Of a stretch of 64,000 nt of DNA, positions 10,562 to 20,053 are shown in pieces. The stretch covers positions 528,587 through 592,586 of the forward strand of contig JAXHMK010000004.1 of NCBI GenBank assembly GCA_034521495.1, written 5' to 3'. How positions within the stretch are numbered: the stretch's first letter is position 1; every line of letters begins with the position of its first letter. Under the pieces are notes generated by a model, which saw only the letters and a program-made list of their open reading frames with translations, was not told the DNA's origin and made no database searches. The position numbers were made by a program, and so were the translations under genes. The DNA comes from Balneolaceae bacterium (GTDB lineage: Bacteria > Bacteroidota > Rhodothermia > Balneolales > Balneolaceae).

Positions 10562-10725
10562 GCGAAGGTGACGACCAAGATCACGACTAAGATGGCGACC
10601 AAGTTTACGACCAAGATAGTGACCAAGCTACTGACCAAGGTAGTGACCAAGCTGCTGTCCAAGAGTTGCAGGTGTTTGAACTCTGTAAACTGCTACACTC
10701 CCGAAAGGAGATCTTAGAATGCATT
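10562..10725 (+). pseudogene. C-terminal remnant of a DQ-repeat regulator (AlbA_2/Fic-like family)
   Basis: The plus strand carries about eight 12-base units (10573-10668) coding for D-Q-x-x, then LQVFELCKLLHSRKEILECI. A DQ-rich repeat followed by a small winged-helix-like domain is the familiar C-terminus of ATP-binding AlbA_2-domain and Fic-associated regulators. In unit 2 the CAA is changed to TAA, and there is no start codon. The body of the gene is missing and AbiEii occupies that side, so the AbiE module probably replaced it. Confidence 0.6.
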
Positions 10726-10736
10726 GGTTCAGGGTT

Positions 10737-12080
10737 TCAAACATTCCTCTCCAAAAAATGCGTATTCCCTTCCACCCGATGTAGCGTATTCGCCCTGGTA
10801 ATACACTTTGGCCCAAACCGGTTTTTGATCTTATCCACAGCTTTTGTCCTGGCTACTTTATCCTCATCATCCTGGAAGAATACATTCAGTTGATTGGTCT
10901 TGTCGATCTTATGCGTTCCAAGACCGATGTTTCGAATTTCCATGCCGTGCTGGCTTGCTTTCTCAATGGCCGGAGATACTTTCTCCATCAGTGCAGCGTA
11001 CACGTAGTCATCAATATTCGTATGAGCCTCGGTACCAAACCGAAATCCTACTCCCGGTTTGTCTGGTTCGTTGAATCCAAACATCCCTGAATAGGAGTTG
11101 GCCCGGATGCCGTAGGCTCTCATCCGGTAGCAGATCTGCTGGACGGCAATGGCGTATTCTCCTTTGATCCGTTCAACATCCGTAGAACCTTCCGAAAAGG
11201 TGTGGCCATAGCTAACCCCTTGTTTGGGTTTGTAGTCCTCGGAGATCTCTTCCAGTACACGTCCCTGGTCTTTGCCGGTAATGGTTTGATAGAGCATCTT
11301 TCCGAAGTTGGCACCAAACAGGCGGGTGAAGGTATGAATGTTGCCACGCTCCGCAACATCTCCAATGGTTTTGTACCCTTCGGCCAGGATATGTTCATGT
11401 CGTCGTCGGCCCACGCCCCAAACCTCGTCCAGATCCAGCGGCCAGATTTGGGTTCGTTCATCATCATCGGTCAAGATCAATGTTCGTCCCTTCGGTTTAT
11501 TCAAACTGCTGGATAGCTTGGCGTAGGTCTTGGAACGGGCAATCCCCACAGCCCCGACCAGGTTCGTCACTTCGTAAATTCGCTCCTGAAGCCGCCGGGC
11601 AAACTCATCAATCTCTTTTCGGGATCTGTCTTTCAGGAAATCGACCTCCATAAAGTATTCATCCATGCTGTAGCGCTCTACCACCGGCGCGAACTCCTTG
11701 AAGATGAAATGAACCTGCTTGGAGATGGCGGTGTATGCGTCATAATCCACCTGAAGCATGCAGACGTGCGGACAGAGCTGCCACGCTTCATAGGCACTCA
11801 TTCCGGTCTTGATGCCAAAGCTTCGGGCTTCGTAGCTGGCCGTGGCTACAATGCCTTTCACCTGCCCGTTCTCTTTTCTCCATCCACCGATAATCAGCGG
11901 CAGTCCGTACAGACTCTTACGAAGCTGTTCGACCTGTGCGTAGAAACATGCGAAATCAAAGTGAAGATACAGACGCTCTTTTCGGGATTTGTGTTGGTGC
12001 TCCGGGTAGATGGTATTGTAGAGCGTAATCCGGTGGACATCGTGCTCAGGTTGGTAGCTGTGGTTCTTGTTTTTCTTCAT
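10737..12080 (-). CDS. Y-family translesion DNA polymerase (DinB/UmuC-like)
   Basis: A 447-residue Y-family polymerase. The palm carboxylates are present: D42 in LYLHFDFACFYAQVEQ and D140-E141 in ERYSMDEYFMEVD. The fingers region reads KGIVATASYEARSFGIKTGM, and the helix-hairpin-helix region around DEVWGVGRRRHEHIL is typical. It lacks an obvious beta-clamp peptide at the extreme C-terminus, which reads HRVEGNTHFLERNV. It is divergent from the 202-residue gene at 12153, with a SRAP gene beyond it, so the three probably form a DNA-damage-tolerance cassette. A 33-base imperfect palindrome lies in the shared promoter region. A relic of a second related gene lies at 8731. Whether it is DinB or UmuC cannot be settled from motifs alone. 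Confidence 0.85.
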   Translation of the reverse strand: MKKNKNHSYQPEHDVHRITLYNTIYPEHQHKSRKERLYLHFDFACFYAQVEQLRKSLYGLPLIIGGWRKENGQVKGIVATASYEARSFGIKTGMSAYEAWQLCPHVCMLQVDYDAYTAISKQVHFIFKEFAPVVERYSMDEYFMEVDFLKDRSRKEIDEFARRLQERIYEVTNLVGAVGIARSKTYAKLSSSLNKPKGRTLILTDDDERTQIWPLDLDEVWGVGRRRHEHILAEGYKTIGDVAERGNIHTFTRLFGANFGKMLYQTITGKDQGRVLEEISEDYKPKQGVSYGHTFSEGSTDVERIKGEYAIAVQQICYRMRAYGIRANSYSGMFGFNEPDKPGVGFRFGTEAHTNIDDYVYAALMEKVSPAIEKASQHGMEIRNIGLGTHKIDKTNQLNVFFQDDEDKVARTKAVDKIKNRFGPKCITRANTLHRVEGNTHFLERNV

Positions 12081-12093
12081 AAATATTCTCGAA

Positions 12094-12126
12094 ACCTATT
12101 GATATGTGTAATATATGTGTGTAGGT
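12094..12126. promoter_or_regulatory. Imperfect palindrome between divergent genes
   Basis: ACCTA at 12094-12098 is mirrored by TAGGT at 12122-12126, with further ATAT/GTGT symmetry between. It sits in the 72-base divergent promoter region of the polymerase and its neighbour, where an SOS-type repressor site would be expected. Only the outer arms match well, so this is tentative. Confidence 0.3.
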
Positions 12127-12152
12127 TGCTTTGACCAAAAAGATTTACGGTC

Positions 12153-12761
12153 ATGAATGAATTTCCTCTTGTAGAAATGCTGGCTCTATTTACCCGCTAT
12201 GAGGCCAACCCGGATGCCGACTGGCGGTTGCCCTATCGAAGGGATCTGCTGCGCGTGCGCTCCTGCCACAGCAAAGAGCAGGGAGGCGTTCGTAAATCCT
12301 TCTACACCATTGATACCAAACAGGGAGAGAGGTTCGATCTGGTCTTTAATGAACAGGAACTGCTGTGGTCACTGAATAAAGCCAATGGCTATGAGGACAA
12401 AGCCATCGACCGTGTACTGGCACTTGTGGACCGGCATAAGCACAAGCCGTCCAGGGCACACCGCGTCATTCCCTACCGGTTTGAACTGCTGCCGGAAGAG
12501 CTGGCCAAGAAAACCTATGACGGCACTGAAAAACCGTTGATACGCAGAATGCAGCCGTACCGGTTCCGATCTGGAAAGATACCTTCCACACAAGTATTTG
12601 GAATTCCAACGATTCACATGGAAAACACGATGATTACCAAAGAGCTAAACTATGTGGTGGAAACCGATCAGCACCGGTTTTTTCACCTGGTCTACATCCT
12701 GGATGAGATGGACTGGCGGTTTATGCAGGAGGTGGATGAGGAGTTCTTCTTTGTTCGCTAA
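12153..12761 (+). CDS. Conserved hypothetical protein next to Y-family polymerase
   Basis: A 202-residue intact ORF with no family that I recognise. It is rich in Arg, Tyr and Phe, with RVRSCHSKEQGGVRKSFYTI, a central VLALVDRHKHKPSRAHRVIP and no membrane segment. It starts 72 bases from the divergent polymerase start and its last 41 bases overlap the convergent SRAP gene. That placement suggests a role with the polymerase, as ImuA-like accessory proteins have, but I see no RecA-like Walker motif to support that identity. The function is open. Confidence 0.6.
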   Translation: MNEFPLVEMLALFTRYEANPDADWRLPYRRDLLRVRSCHSKEQGGVRKSFYTIDTKQGERFDLVFNEQELLWSLNKANGYEDKAIDRVLALVDRHKHKPSRAHRVIPYRFELLPEELAKKTYDGTEKPLIRRMQPYRFRSGKIPSTQVFGIPTIHMENTMITKELNYVVETDQHRFFHLVYILDEMDWRFMQEVDEEFFFVR

Positions 12762-13459
12762 CCAAACAGATCTGCTTTCTGAGTGAGGCTTTGTCATTAT
12801 TCCTCACATTGCCGACAGCTTTGCTCACAATATACTCATCGATTGCATCATCGGGATACGGACGCAGGAAATCCGTAAGATAGTCCGGGTCTTGATTGTC
12901 CGGATTCAGCCAGTCATCGAATTCCGATGGGTGCAGGATTACCGGCATACGATCATGGATGTCTTCCATCACTTTATTCGGCTTGGTCGTAATGATCGAG
13001 TAGGATTTGTTCGAGGCTTTATCTTCCGGGGCTAAATCGGAAAATATTCCGGCAAATCCCATGAACTTCTCTTTCGTAGGATAGATATAGTGAGGGGTCT
13101 TGTTTCCTTTCTTCCCAGCCCACTCGTAGAACCCACTGGCCGGAACGATGCACCGGCTTTTGATAAAAGGCTTTTTCCACATGGGCTTCTCTAATAAAGA
13201 GTCATCTCGTGTATTGATCGGCAGGAAAGGCTTCTTCCCCGGTTTCGGCTTCCACCCCATAAATCCCCAGTGCATGGTATCCAGGATTCGCTTTCCGTTC
13301 TCATCGACAAACGCCACCGGCATTTCGTGAGTGGGAGCAACATTATAGTTGCCGTAGGGTTCATCCTGTTCACTTGTTATGGCACCGCTGTCAACGGCAT
13401 TTAAGAACTCTTCGATTTCCTGTGCTTTTCTGTAGGTAAGTAGTGTATCGCCGACACAT
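12721..13459 (-). pseudogene. SRAP-domain protein (YedK/HMCES-like), frameshifted at codon 7
   Basis: SRAP proteins form a covalent shield on abasic sites in single-stranded DNA through Cys2. From ATG 13459 the frame reads M-C-R-R-Y-T-T, giving the catalytic Cys2. One base must then be removed near 13437 to enter the long frame TYRKAQEIEEFLNAV and, further on, GNYNVAPTHEMPVAF. Other key residues are present: Asn in INTRDDSLLEKP, Glu in PASGFYEWAG and His in IHDRMPVILHP. With the slip corrected the gene is about 245 codons long and complete. Read literally, translation would need an internal start at 13323 and would lack Cys2. It lies in a polymerase/SRAP neighbourhood, as SOS-associated peptidases often do. 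Confidence 0.8.
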
Positions 13460-13533
13460 AGGTTTTACTTTTTTATTGAGTCTAATAATTGAGATATATG
13501 TGAAAAAAAAAACAAACGTTTAAGGGCTGCGGT

Positions 13534-14727
13534 TCAAATCTTTACACTGTTTATTTTTAAATGCCTCCAAAAATTATCGCCATTGCTTCTATCGTTTTCA
13601 TTTGGCTCATAGTTCAAAACATATTGGACTTCAAAATTTTTGGAATCTCTATCATTTACTGCAATGCAGGAATCTAAATCAAAGTATGCAATGGCTGATG
13701 TCAACAGTGTCATACCACGATCAATAATTTCTTGACGGTTAATGCCTTTTGAAGATGTAAAGACGTAGCCAAAATTAGGCTTTGAATCAGATAGCATAAT
13801 ACCATAAGCTGTATTTTTATCATTTGATTCATTTTTGTTTTTATCAATAATATTGTTGAATTGTGTCCCAAATTGAACTCTTTCATTTAAATTTAACGCC
13901 ACAAATTTCTTGCTGCATTAACATATAATTATCGCGTGCATCTTCAGGATCAAATGCTTGAAGTGTATCTTTCTGAGCCCTGATCTATAATTTGGTAATC
14001 TTTCAGTGAGCGAATTAATCACATTTTCAGTTAGCTCCATATTTGCTTCATTCTCCTTTTTCCAGTCAATAAATTCTATCCACTTTGATGGTACGACAGT
14101 TAAATCGTCGATTGAGGCGACATCACTAAAGGATTGATTATGAGAAATATAATGTTGAAAAAATTTTCGCTCGTATCCGATATAGTTTCTCGTATTTTCG
14201 TACAAAGAGCTTCTCGATTCTAAGTAATTTTTTAAATCTGTGAATGTTCTTAATTCTGAAACCAAGTTTAAAAAGTCATTTACTGAAAAATATAGAATAG
14301 GAATTCCATCTTGAGCATTTGGAAGTTTTTCTGAAATTAAAAAGTGATCGTTAAATAGTTCTGCAATGACTATTACATATTTTATTTCTATTGATTTTGG
14401 ATCAAAATTTACTTTACCTCTTATGTCATGGTCACACCAGAACTTTTCATTTGCAATAGTTTTTAAAGCACCTTTAGCTTGTTTTACAGCTTTTTTACTA
14501 CTCTTTTTAACCCAGCTTTTTAGTTTTTTTCCAGATTTAGAATCCGGATCTTCTTGAGCTTTCATTGAAATAAGAATTGCTTCTTCTTTCATAATGATCA
14601 AATGATCACATACTTCTTTCTCAATACCCTTTTTTAAATATTTCGGGCTATGATAAACACACTCACGACTTAACGGTAACGATGAAAATTGTGCTACAAA
14701 TTTTTCAGCCCAATCAGTTCTTGACAT
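13534..14727 (-). pseudogene. Hypothetical protein with nuclease-like N-terminal region, frameshifted
   Basis: The first 270 residues run from ATG 14727 (MSRTDWAEKF). They contain HSPKYLKKGIEKEVCDHLII and MKEEAILISMKAQEDPD, an E-x(n)-D-x(n)-K pattern that resembles PD-(D/E)XK-like nucleases found in several uncharacterised proteins. A lysine-rich stretch (KKLKSWVKKSSKKAVKQAKG) follows. Between 13980 and 13900 two indels move the frame through QKDTLQAFDPEDARDNYMLM into LNLNERVQFGTQF and a final domain ending at 13534. The join is supported because the alternative frame runs without stops exactly across the gap. The fold assignment is my inference. It lies inside the island near tRNA-Phe. Confidence 0.5.
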
Positions 14728-14759
14728 TTTTCTCTATTGTGTATTAATGTAAAGGATTA

Positions 14760-15360
14760 CGGTCAGCGGTTGTGCCGCCGGGTGATCAATGTTGAAGTAA
14801 GAAAAAAACCTAAACCGGTCTGCACGAAAGTCGTTAACTTCCATTGCGAGTTTTCCCCACTGGTTATTCAGTTTCCCCGGATCTTCGATTTTTTCAACTC
14901 TCAGTCCAGCCTTTTAATAATTTTCTCACGTATACCGAAGCAATTTTGTTTTTGTTGATGCCGTTTAGAATTCTTTCTTCATCATCAGTAACTAAATTCT
15001 TCCCTTGGCCGCTTTTGCAATTCTCCAATCAAGTGGAGGGTATAGTCCCCTTTCAAAACGGACAGGATGCAAATAGAGGTTTTGATTCCAGCACCCCATG
15101 AGTCAATTATATCCAACAGTCTTTGATTTCTTTACAGTTATTTCTGAGGATCTGGAAGAATTTCCAACTGTGTCAACCACGATGATGTCCGAGATTGGAA
15201 TGGGAGGTGTGCGTTTTTTTGCAGACTCTATACTTTTGTACTCTTCCATCTTTACCAATATATCTTTCGACAAGCTATCGATTTCAATTGAGTACCGCTT
15301 ATCGATATCCCAGATGCTTCGTTTGTAAGGTTGATTACGGTCATTGATGGCAGTTAACAT
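14760..15360 (-). pseudogene. Hypothetical protein, broken
   Basis: ATG 15360 opens an 85-residue frame (MLTAINDRNQPYKRSIWDID, later PPIPISDIIVVDTVG). Past its stop at 15103 other minus frames continue with peptides such as RGLYPPLDWRIAKAAKG, LVTDDEERILNGINKNKIAS and WGKLAMEVNDFRADRFRFF, separated by indels. I read this as one gene of about 200 codons damaged several times. I recognise no family, and the left end is approximate. Confidence 0.35.
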
Positions 15361-15796
15361 ATAATGCTACGACAAATAGGTTGTTGCTTCGTGTGTTGCA
15401 GAATTTATTATTCATATTATTGGCAAATGTAGAGTCTTTCAAGGCAAGTCACACCAAATTGTATATTTGAAGGAATTGTCGTGTAATATCAAAAATGATC
15501 TATAAGGAATTTGGATTTTTTGGTTCATGCATATGAGAACACGAATATGTAGAACCGATAAGTGTTTGATAACACAATGAGTCTTTCCAGGCGTCGTGAT
15601 GGATAATCACAACCCTCGATTATTTTAAAGCAATTTCTCTTTGAAAGTCACTGACTGGTTAACAAATCAAATAAAAAATTTATTTGAGGCGGTTTGAACC
15701 GGAACGAATCCCTGGGACTGTCGGCTGAAATTTCAATATCGAAATTCTGCACATCTTCGAATAGAAAGTAACTTTTCAAACTAAGACCAACAGAAC
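15361..15796. other. Intergenic region
   Basis: About 435 AT-rich bases with no convincing ORF, RNA gene or repeat. The stretch GGGACTGT at 15713-15720 matches the first eight bases of the tRNA-Phe gene, but it is too short to call an attachment site. Confidence 0.4.
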
Positions 15797-16084
15797 ATGA
15801 AACTCGTAATTACGACAGAAGATGAATTGAAAGCACTGATCAAAGAAGCCACAGGTGAAATTTTAAAAGATGTATTACCTGGCATCATCCGTAAGGCATC
15901 AATGAAAGAGTGGTTAACAACGGATGACGTGATGGAATACCTTCGGTGCAGCAGGCGCCACGTTCAACATCTAAGAGATTCAAACCAGATTACATTTACT
16001 CAAAATGGTCGCACAATACGATATCATATAGATGATGTGCTCGAATATTTGAATAGAGGAAAAGTGCCAAAAAGAGATTGCTGA
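15797..16084 (+). CDS. Excisionase-type helix-turn-helix protein
   Basis: A 95-residue protein. Residues 1-35 form a charged helix, followed by the HTH_17/excisionase-type winged helix: WLTTDDVMEYLRCSRRHVQH, then LRDSNQITFTQNGRTIRYHI and DDVLEYLNRGK. Proteins of this size and layout are common in Bacteroidota mobile islands, where they act as recombination directionality factors or small regulators. It lies 150 bases from tRNA-Phe, a classical integration target, which favours an island-related role. No integrase gene is visible in the window. It is intact, although the start has no strong Shine-Dalgarno. Confidence 0.75.
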   Translation: MKLVITTEDELKALIKEATGEILKDVLPGIIRKASMKEWLTTDDVMEYLRCSRRHVQHLRDSNQITFTQNGRTIRYHIDDVLEYLNRGKVPKRDC

Positions 16085-16183
16085 GTTGGGTCCCTGATAT
16101 TCTTGAGTATATTTGGGCTGATTAATTTTGTACCCAATGAGTACCCAAATCTTAAAATTCTCAAATATATTAGCAGAAAAAGA

Positions 16184-16224
16184 AAACCCCTGTAAGATCA
16201 TAAATCAATGCCTCACAGGGGTTT
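16184..16224 (-). terminator. Rho-independent terminator of tRNA-Phe
   Basis: AAACCCCTGT (16184-16193) pairs with ACAGGGGTTT (16215-16224). On the minus strand the hairpin starts ten bases after the tRNA and is followed by TTTTCTTTTTC. Confidence 0.8.
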
Positions 16225-16233
16225 AAGTATGTG

Positions 16234-16306
<73 letters not shown>

Positions 16307-16357
16307 TCACAGAGCCATCAAATATAAGGGCTTTAAAAACCGAACACAATCTGTTTT

Positions 16358-16488
16358 GAGTGAAAAGTGAAAAGGCAAAAGTGAAAAGAAGCGTTTGAGA
16401 GAATTTATAATGTGTAGCGATATAATATCTATTTGTCTGCACCGATCTTATGTAAACTTACTTACTTTTGCCTTTTCACTTTTCACTT
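16358..16488. repeat. 25-bp inverted repeat flanking the recJ 3' end
   Basis: The arms 16358-16382 and 16464-16488 are inverse copies over 24 of 25 bases, made of GTGAAAAG/GGCAAAAG units, with an 81-base spacer. The right arm overlaps the last codons and the stop of recJ (GRSEK-stop). A similar AAAAGTGAAAAGT string recurs near 39122. Confidence 0.75.
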
Positions 16489-18201
16489 CTGCCTTTAATA
16501 TGAATATCCTTCAAACGCATCTGGATCGTTCGGCGGCCGTTCCAGTGGTTCTCTTCAAGGACGTAGGCGATGTCGATTTTGTCCCGGTCACAATTTCGCA
16601 ACTTGGGTTCAAATGCGTGCATATTAAAACCGATACAGTCAAAAACGGGTGACTTGCCCTGGCGAATTTTCATCTTTAGGTGCCCGTTTCCAACGATAGT
16701 TGGCACTCCTTCGATGCATACATCTTCGCTCACAAAAATAGGCCGCATATTTCCGGGGCCAAACGGTTCAAACTGGGTGAGAAGTTTCCAGAATTTCATA
16801 TCTACCTTGGAGAGATCGAGGTCGCTTGAAATTTCAAGCTCGGGAGTGAAATCTTTGTCAGACAGGTTCGAACCTGCAATTTTATTCATCCGTTTACGGA
16901 ACTCGTCCAGGTTTTCTTTATCCATGGTCAGTCCCGCGGCAAATTCGTGACCCCCAAATTGCTCAAGCAGATCTTCGCACTCTTTCAGCGCATCATAGAT
17001 ATTAAACCCTTTGATGGATCTTGCCGATCCTTTGATTTTTCCCTCCACAGTACTGAGCATAATCGCAGGGCGATAGTGGGCATCCACCAGCCGGGATGCT
17101 ACGATACCAATCACACCAAGATGCCAGCCCGGATCATGGAGAACCATGGCCGAAAGATCATCAAGATTGAAACTATTTTCGAGCATCTCCATCGCCTGGT
17201 CCATCGTTTTAGAATCGGTGTTTCTCCGCATTTTATTGATGGATTCCAATTCATTGGCATATCTTTTAGCCGAGGTTTCTTCTTCGGCAATCATCAGTTC
17301 CACGGCAGTAGTTGCATCCCCCATCCTGCCGGCTGCGTTAATTCGCGGACCAATAGAAAATACGATACTGGAAGTAGTGACAGAGCTGGCCGGAATTTTT
17401 ATCCTGTCGAGCAAGGCTTTAATGCCAATGCGTGGTTCTGTGTTGATGAGGTTCAGTCCCTTTCTCATTAAAATGCGGTTCTCGTCGATAATGGGAACAA
17501 TGTCTGATGCGATGGAGATTGCAACGAGATCCAGGTATTTATTGGGTAGTTTTTTTGGGAGGCCCAGTTTTTCAACTGTACCCTGAACCAATTTGTATCC
17601 TACACCGGCTCCGGATAATCCGTCAAATGGGTAATTGCAATCTGTTCGTTTGGGATCTAAAACCGCAACTGCATCGGGCAGCTCATCCCCAACGGTATGG
17701 TGATCGCAGATGATGAGATCAACTCCTTTTTGCCGGGCATATTTGGCTTCTTCAATAGCGGTGATACCACAGTCAACGGAGACAATCAGGTCGGCATTTT
17801 TTTCAAGAGAAAACTGAATGCCCTCCGGGTTGATGCCGTACCCCTCTTTAAAGCGATGGGGAATATAATAATACACATCCAGCCCGAAACTTTTTAAAAA
17901 AGTGAAGAGAAGGCTGACGGCCGTGGTGCCGTCTACATCATAATCGCCGTAAATAACAACGGTTTCGTGATTGCGGATGGCTGCAGATAGTCGACACGCA
18001 CCAGCCTCCATATCTTTCATCAAAAAAGGATCATGGAGTTTTACCTTTTCAGGTCTGAAAAACGTTTTAGCTTTTTCGTAGGTGTCAATTCCCCGAATGC
18101 TTAATAAGATGGGCAATTTCCGGTGGAATGTTCAGTTCGTCTTGAATATCGTTGGCAGAGTTCCCCCCTTGGGGTTCGGAATAGACCCATCGGTAAGACA
18201 T
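16476..18201 (-). CDS. recJ: Single-strand-specific exonuclease RecJ (one frameshift near the start)
   Basis: RecJ is a 5'-3' ssDNA exonuclease used in recombination and mismatch repair. DHH-family motifs are clear: VVIYGDYDVDGTTAVSLL, VSVDCGITAIEEA, LIICDHHTVGDELPDA and the C-terminal FGGHEFAAGL. A long frame of 546 residues starts at a TTG (18116). The true N-terminus (ATG 18201, MSYRWVYSEPQGGNSANDIQ, then DELNIPPEIAHL) is in another frame, and removing one A near 18105 joins it to LSIRGIDTYEKA. RecJ is rarely dispensable, so this looks like a sequence error, but a real mutation cannot be excluded. The last residues lie inside a repeat. Confidence 0.9.
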
Positions 18202-18420
18202 GATTATGTTCCTGTTTTATTATCATTTAACAGGTATGAGAGCTTCACCCCAAACATACCCAAGCTTTATTTTCCTGAATGTCTAATTTTGTAAATCAGG
18301 CGGCATCGAATCAATCTCTTCTATACAAATACGATTATAAAGAAGAGAAAGACAAATGTGAAGAGGAGATTTTTACCAGTTTAACATAGACGTCCGAAGT
18401 CTGCCAAAATATTGCTATTG

Positions 18421-19026
18421 TTAATTCCCCGAATCAATATAAGAAGCGTTGATTTGTACCTGTTTAGCGGTTTGAGTCAAACAACCTGAAAGAACCCGTG
18501 CTTTTTCGGTTTCGGTGCCCGAGGCCTCGGGATGGGATAAGATCAATTCCCTTCGAAAACCTCTACTCGTGACTCTCTGGCAGGAGCTATCGCACTCTGC
18601 CTGGTCGGTAAACACATGAGAAGTTACCCCGAAATTTTAAGTTTAAGTATGCTAAAGATATAAATAACAGTAGTTTAATACATTTAACAAGTGGAAATGG
18701 TGATTTTGGGAAAATAACCGACCTTGAATAGTTGGCGGGAAAAAGGACAACGAGAGAACCGTGAGAAGAATCCTTTCATACCGGCGAGGAGCGAAATTTA
18801 AGGGCTGAAAGCCTGATGGACCATTGAAAGGATTCCACGGTGAACTCGTGTCCGCCGCCAAGTATTCACAGTCTTGATCTTTTCGTTCTTTTGTATCAAG
18901 ACAAAAGGACATACAACATGCAATAAGTTTACACTTACAATAATGGGGTAAGTCCTCGATAAACACATAAACACATACGTTGATTTTGTCCTGAAAGAGT
19001 TTGAAAATTTCTTCATCTAAAGACAT
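18421..19026 (-). pseudogene. Small ORF split by a 342-bp insertion element
   Basis: The minus strand from ATG 19026 begins MSLDEEIFKLFQDKINVCVY and runs into the element at 18959. Beyond the element it resumes TDQAECDSSCQRVTSRGF and ends at 18421. Removing the element and one copy of the 9-base duplication TAAACACAT gives a single uninterrupted frame of 84 residues plus stop (606 - 342 - 9 = 255 bases). I recognise no family. The exact in-frame repair is good evidence that an intact ORF existed before insertion. Confidence 0.6.
18618..18959. mobile_element. MITE-like element, copy 1 (342 bp)
   Basis: The ends are GAGAAGTTACCCC and, inverted, GAGGACTTACCCC (11 of 13 identical). The element is flanked by direct repeats TAAACACAT at 18609-18617 and 18960-18968. 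It is nearly identical over its length to 46768-47107. An 86-codon minus-strand ORF inside (MSFCLDTKERK...) is kept in both copies, but no transposase is encoded, so the element is non-autonomous. Confidence 0.8.
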
Positions 19027-19126
19027 TGGCTGATCTTTCGGTTACATTCCCTGCAGAAAAAAGTTATGATGTAGGTTAAAATATTTTAAGCCTTCGTCTC
19101 AACATGTTTAAACGGAATAAGGGTCT

Positions 19127-20053
19127 GTGCTGGTAAAGGAAAATCGGAAACATATTCTGGTAACGGGAACTCATCGCTCGGGTACAACATGGGTAGGGCG
19201 GACACTTTCCAAGACAAAAAATGTAGAGTTGGTTTATGAACCCTTCAACCCGGAAACAACACGGTACAATTTTGAATACAAATTCGATCACTGGTTTGAG
19301 CACGTTCCCACTTCACAGAATTACAGGGAAATTAAAAGAGAGTTCGATCGGTATATACCCAATACCGCATTCCAATATCCGGCAAAAATTTGCAGGGAAT
19401 CGGGGTATAACTGGAAAACCCCGCTTATCTATCTAAAATATCTTCTGTTGAGTGGAAATCGTCCCCGCTATTTGTTGAAAGACCCGATTGCGCTTTTATC
19501 GGCGGGATGGTTATATGAGCGGTACCAGCTAAAAGTGATCTGCATGATTCGAAATCCCCTTGCATTTGCAGGAAGCTTAAAAAAACAGGGGTGGGATTTT
19601 GACTTCAAAAATTTTCTCAACCAGGAAAAACTGATCAATACCCGTTTGGAACCATTCAAGAAAGAGATCGAGAAAACGGATGCAGAAGGCGATTTCATTG
19701 ACCGGATCAGTCTGTTATGGAATGTGCTGAACTTTGTGATTTTGGATTACCGGGAAACATATCCCGAGTGGCTTTTCATGAAGCATGAAAAACTTGCTCA
19801 AGATCCGATTGAAAACTTCCGAAAAATGTTCACCTACCTGGACCTGGAATTCAGCGAAGAAATTGAACAGTATATAAGGGAGTTTACATCGAAGCAGAAT
19901 CCTGCAGAAGCTGAATCGAACGATTATCAGCCCAGAGATTCGAAGCAAACGATTCATACATGGAAAAACCGGCTGACAGATGATGAAGCTAAGCGGGTAA
20001 AAGAAAAAACTGCAAAAATCTATCGCAAACTTTATACAGCCGAAGAGAGTTAA
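19127..20053 (+). CDS. Sulfotransferase family protein
   Basis: A 308-residue soluble sulfotransferase-fold protein. The 5'-phosphosulfate loop is GTHRSGTTW (residues 14-22) and the 3'-phosphate region is MIRNPLAFAGSLKKQGW (near 140). It would transfer sulfate from PAPS to a carbohydrate or similar acceptor, which the sequence does not reveal. The start is GTG 19127, with AAGG-like bases upstream, because the nearest ATG is in another frame. It overlaps the convergent gene at 20050 by four bases. It stands alone next to a transposed element, so it may be accessory. Confidence 0.8.
   Translation: MLVKENRKHILVTGTHRSGTTWVGRTLSKTKNVELVYEPFNPETTRYNFEYKFDHWFEHVPTSQNYREIKREFDRYIPNTAFQYPAKICRESGYNWKTPLIYLKYLLLSGNRPRYLLKDPIALLSAGWLYERYQLKVICMIRNPLAFAGSLKKQGWDFDFKNFLNQEKLINTRLEPFKKEIEKTDAEGDFIDRISLLWNVLNFVILDYRETYPEWLFMKHEKLAQDPIENFRKMFTYLDLEFSEEIEQYIREFTSKQNPAEAESNDYQPRDSKQTIHTWKNRLTDDEAKRVKEKTAKIYRKLYTAEES

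Noticed and set aside
10573..10668. Short tandem repeats that might be a CRISPR array
   Set aside because: The units are only 12 bases with no spacers and encode a D-Q-x-x protein repeat.
10844..12134. Several open frames on the plus strand
   Set aside because: They are antisense to the Y-family polymerase gene, which has clear catalytic motifs.
15690..15730. tRNA-like string as an attachment site
   Set aside because: Only eight bases match the 5' end of tRNA-Phe, and integrases normally duplicate the 3' end.
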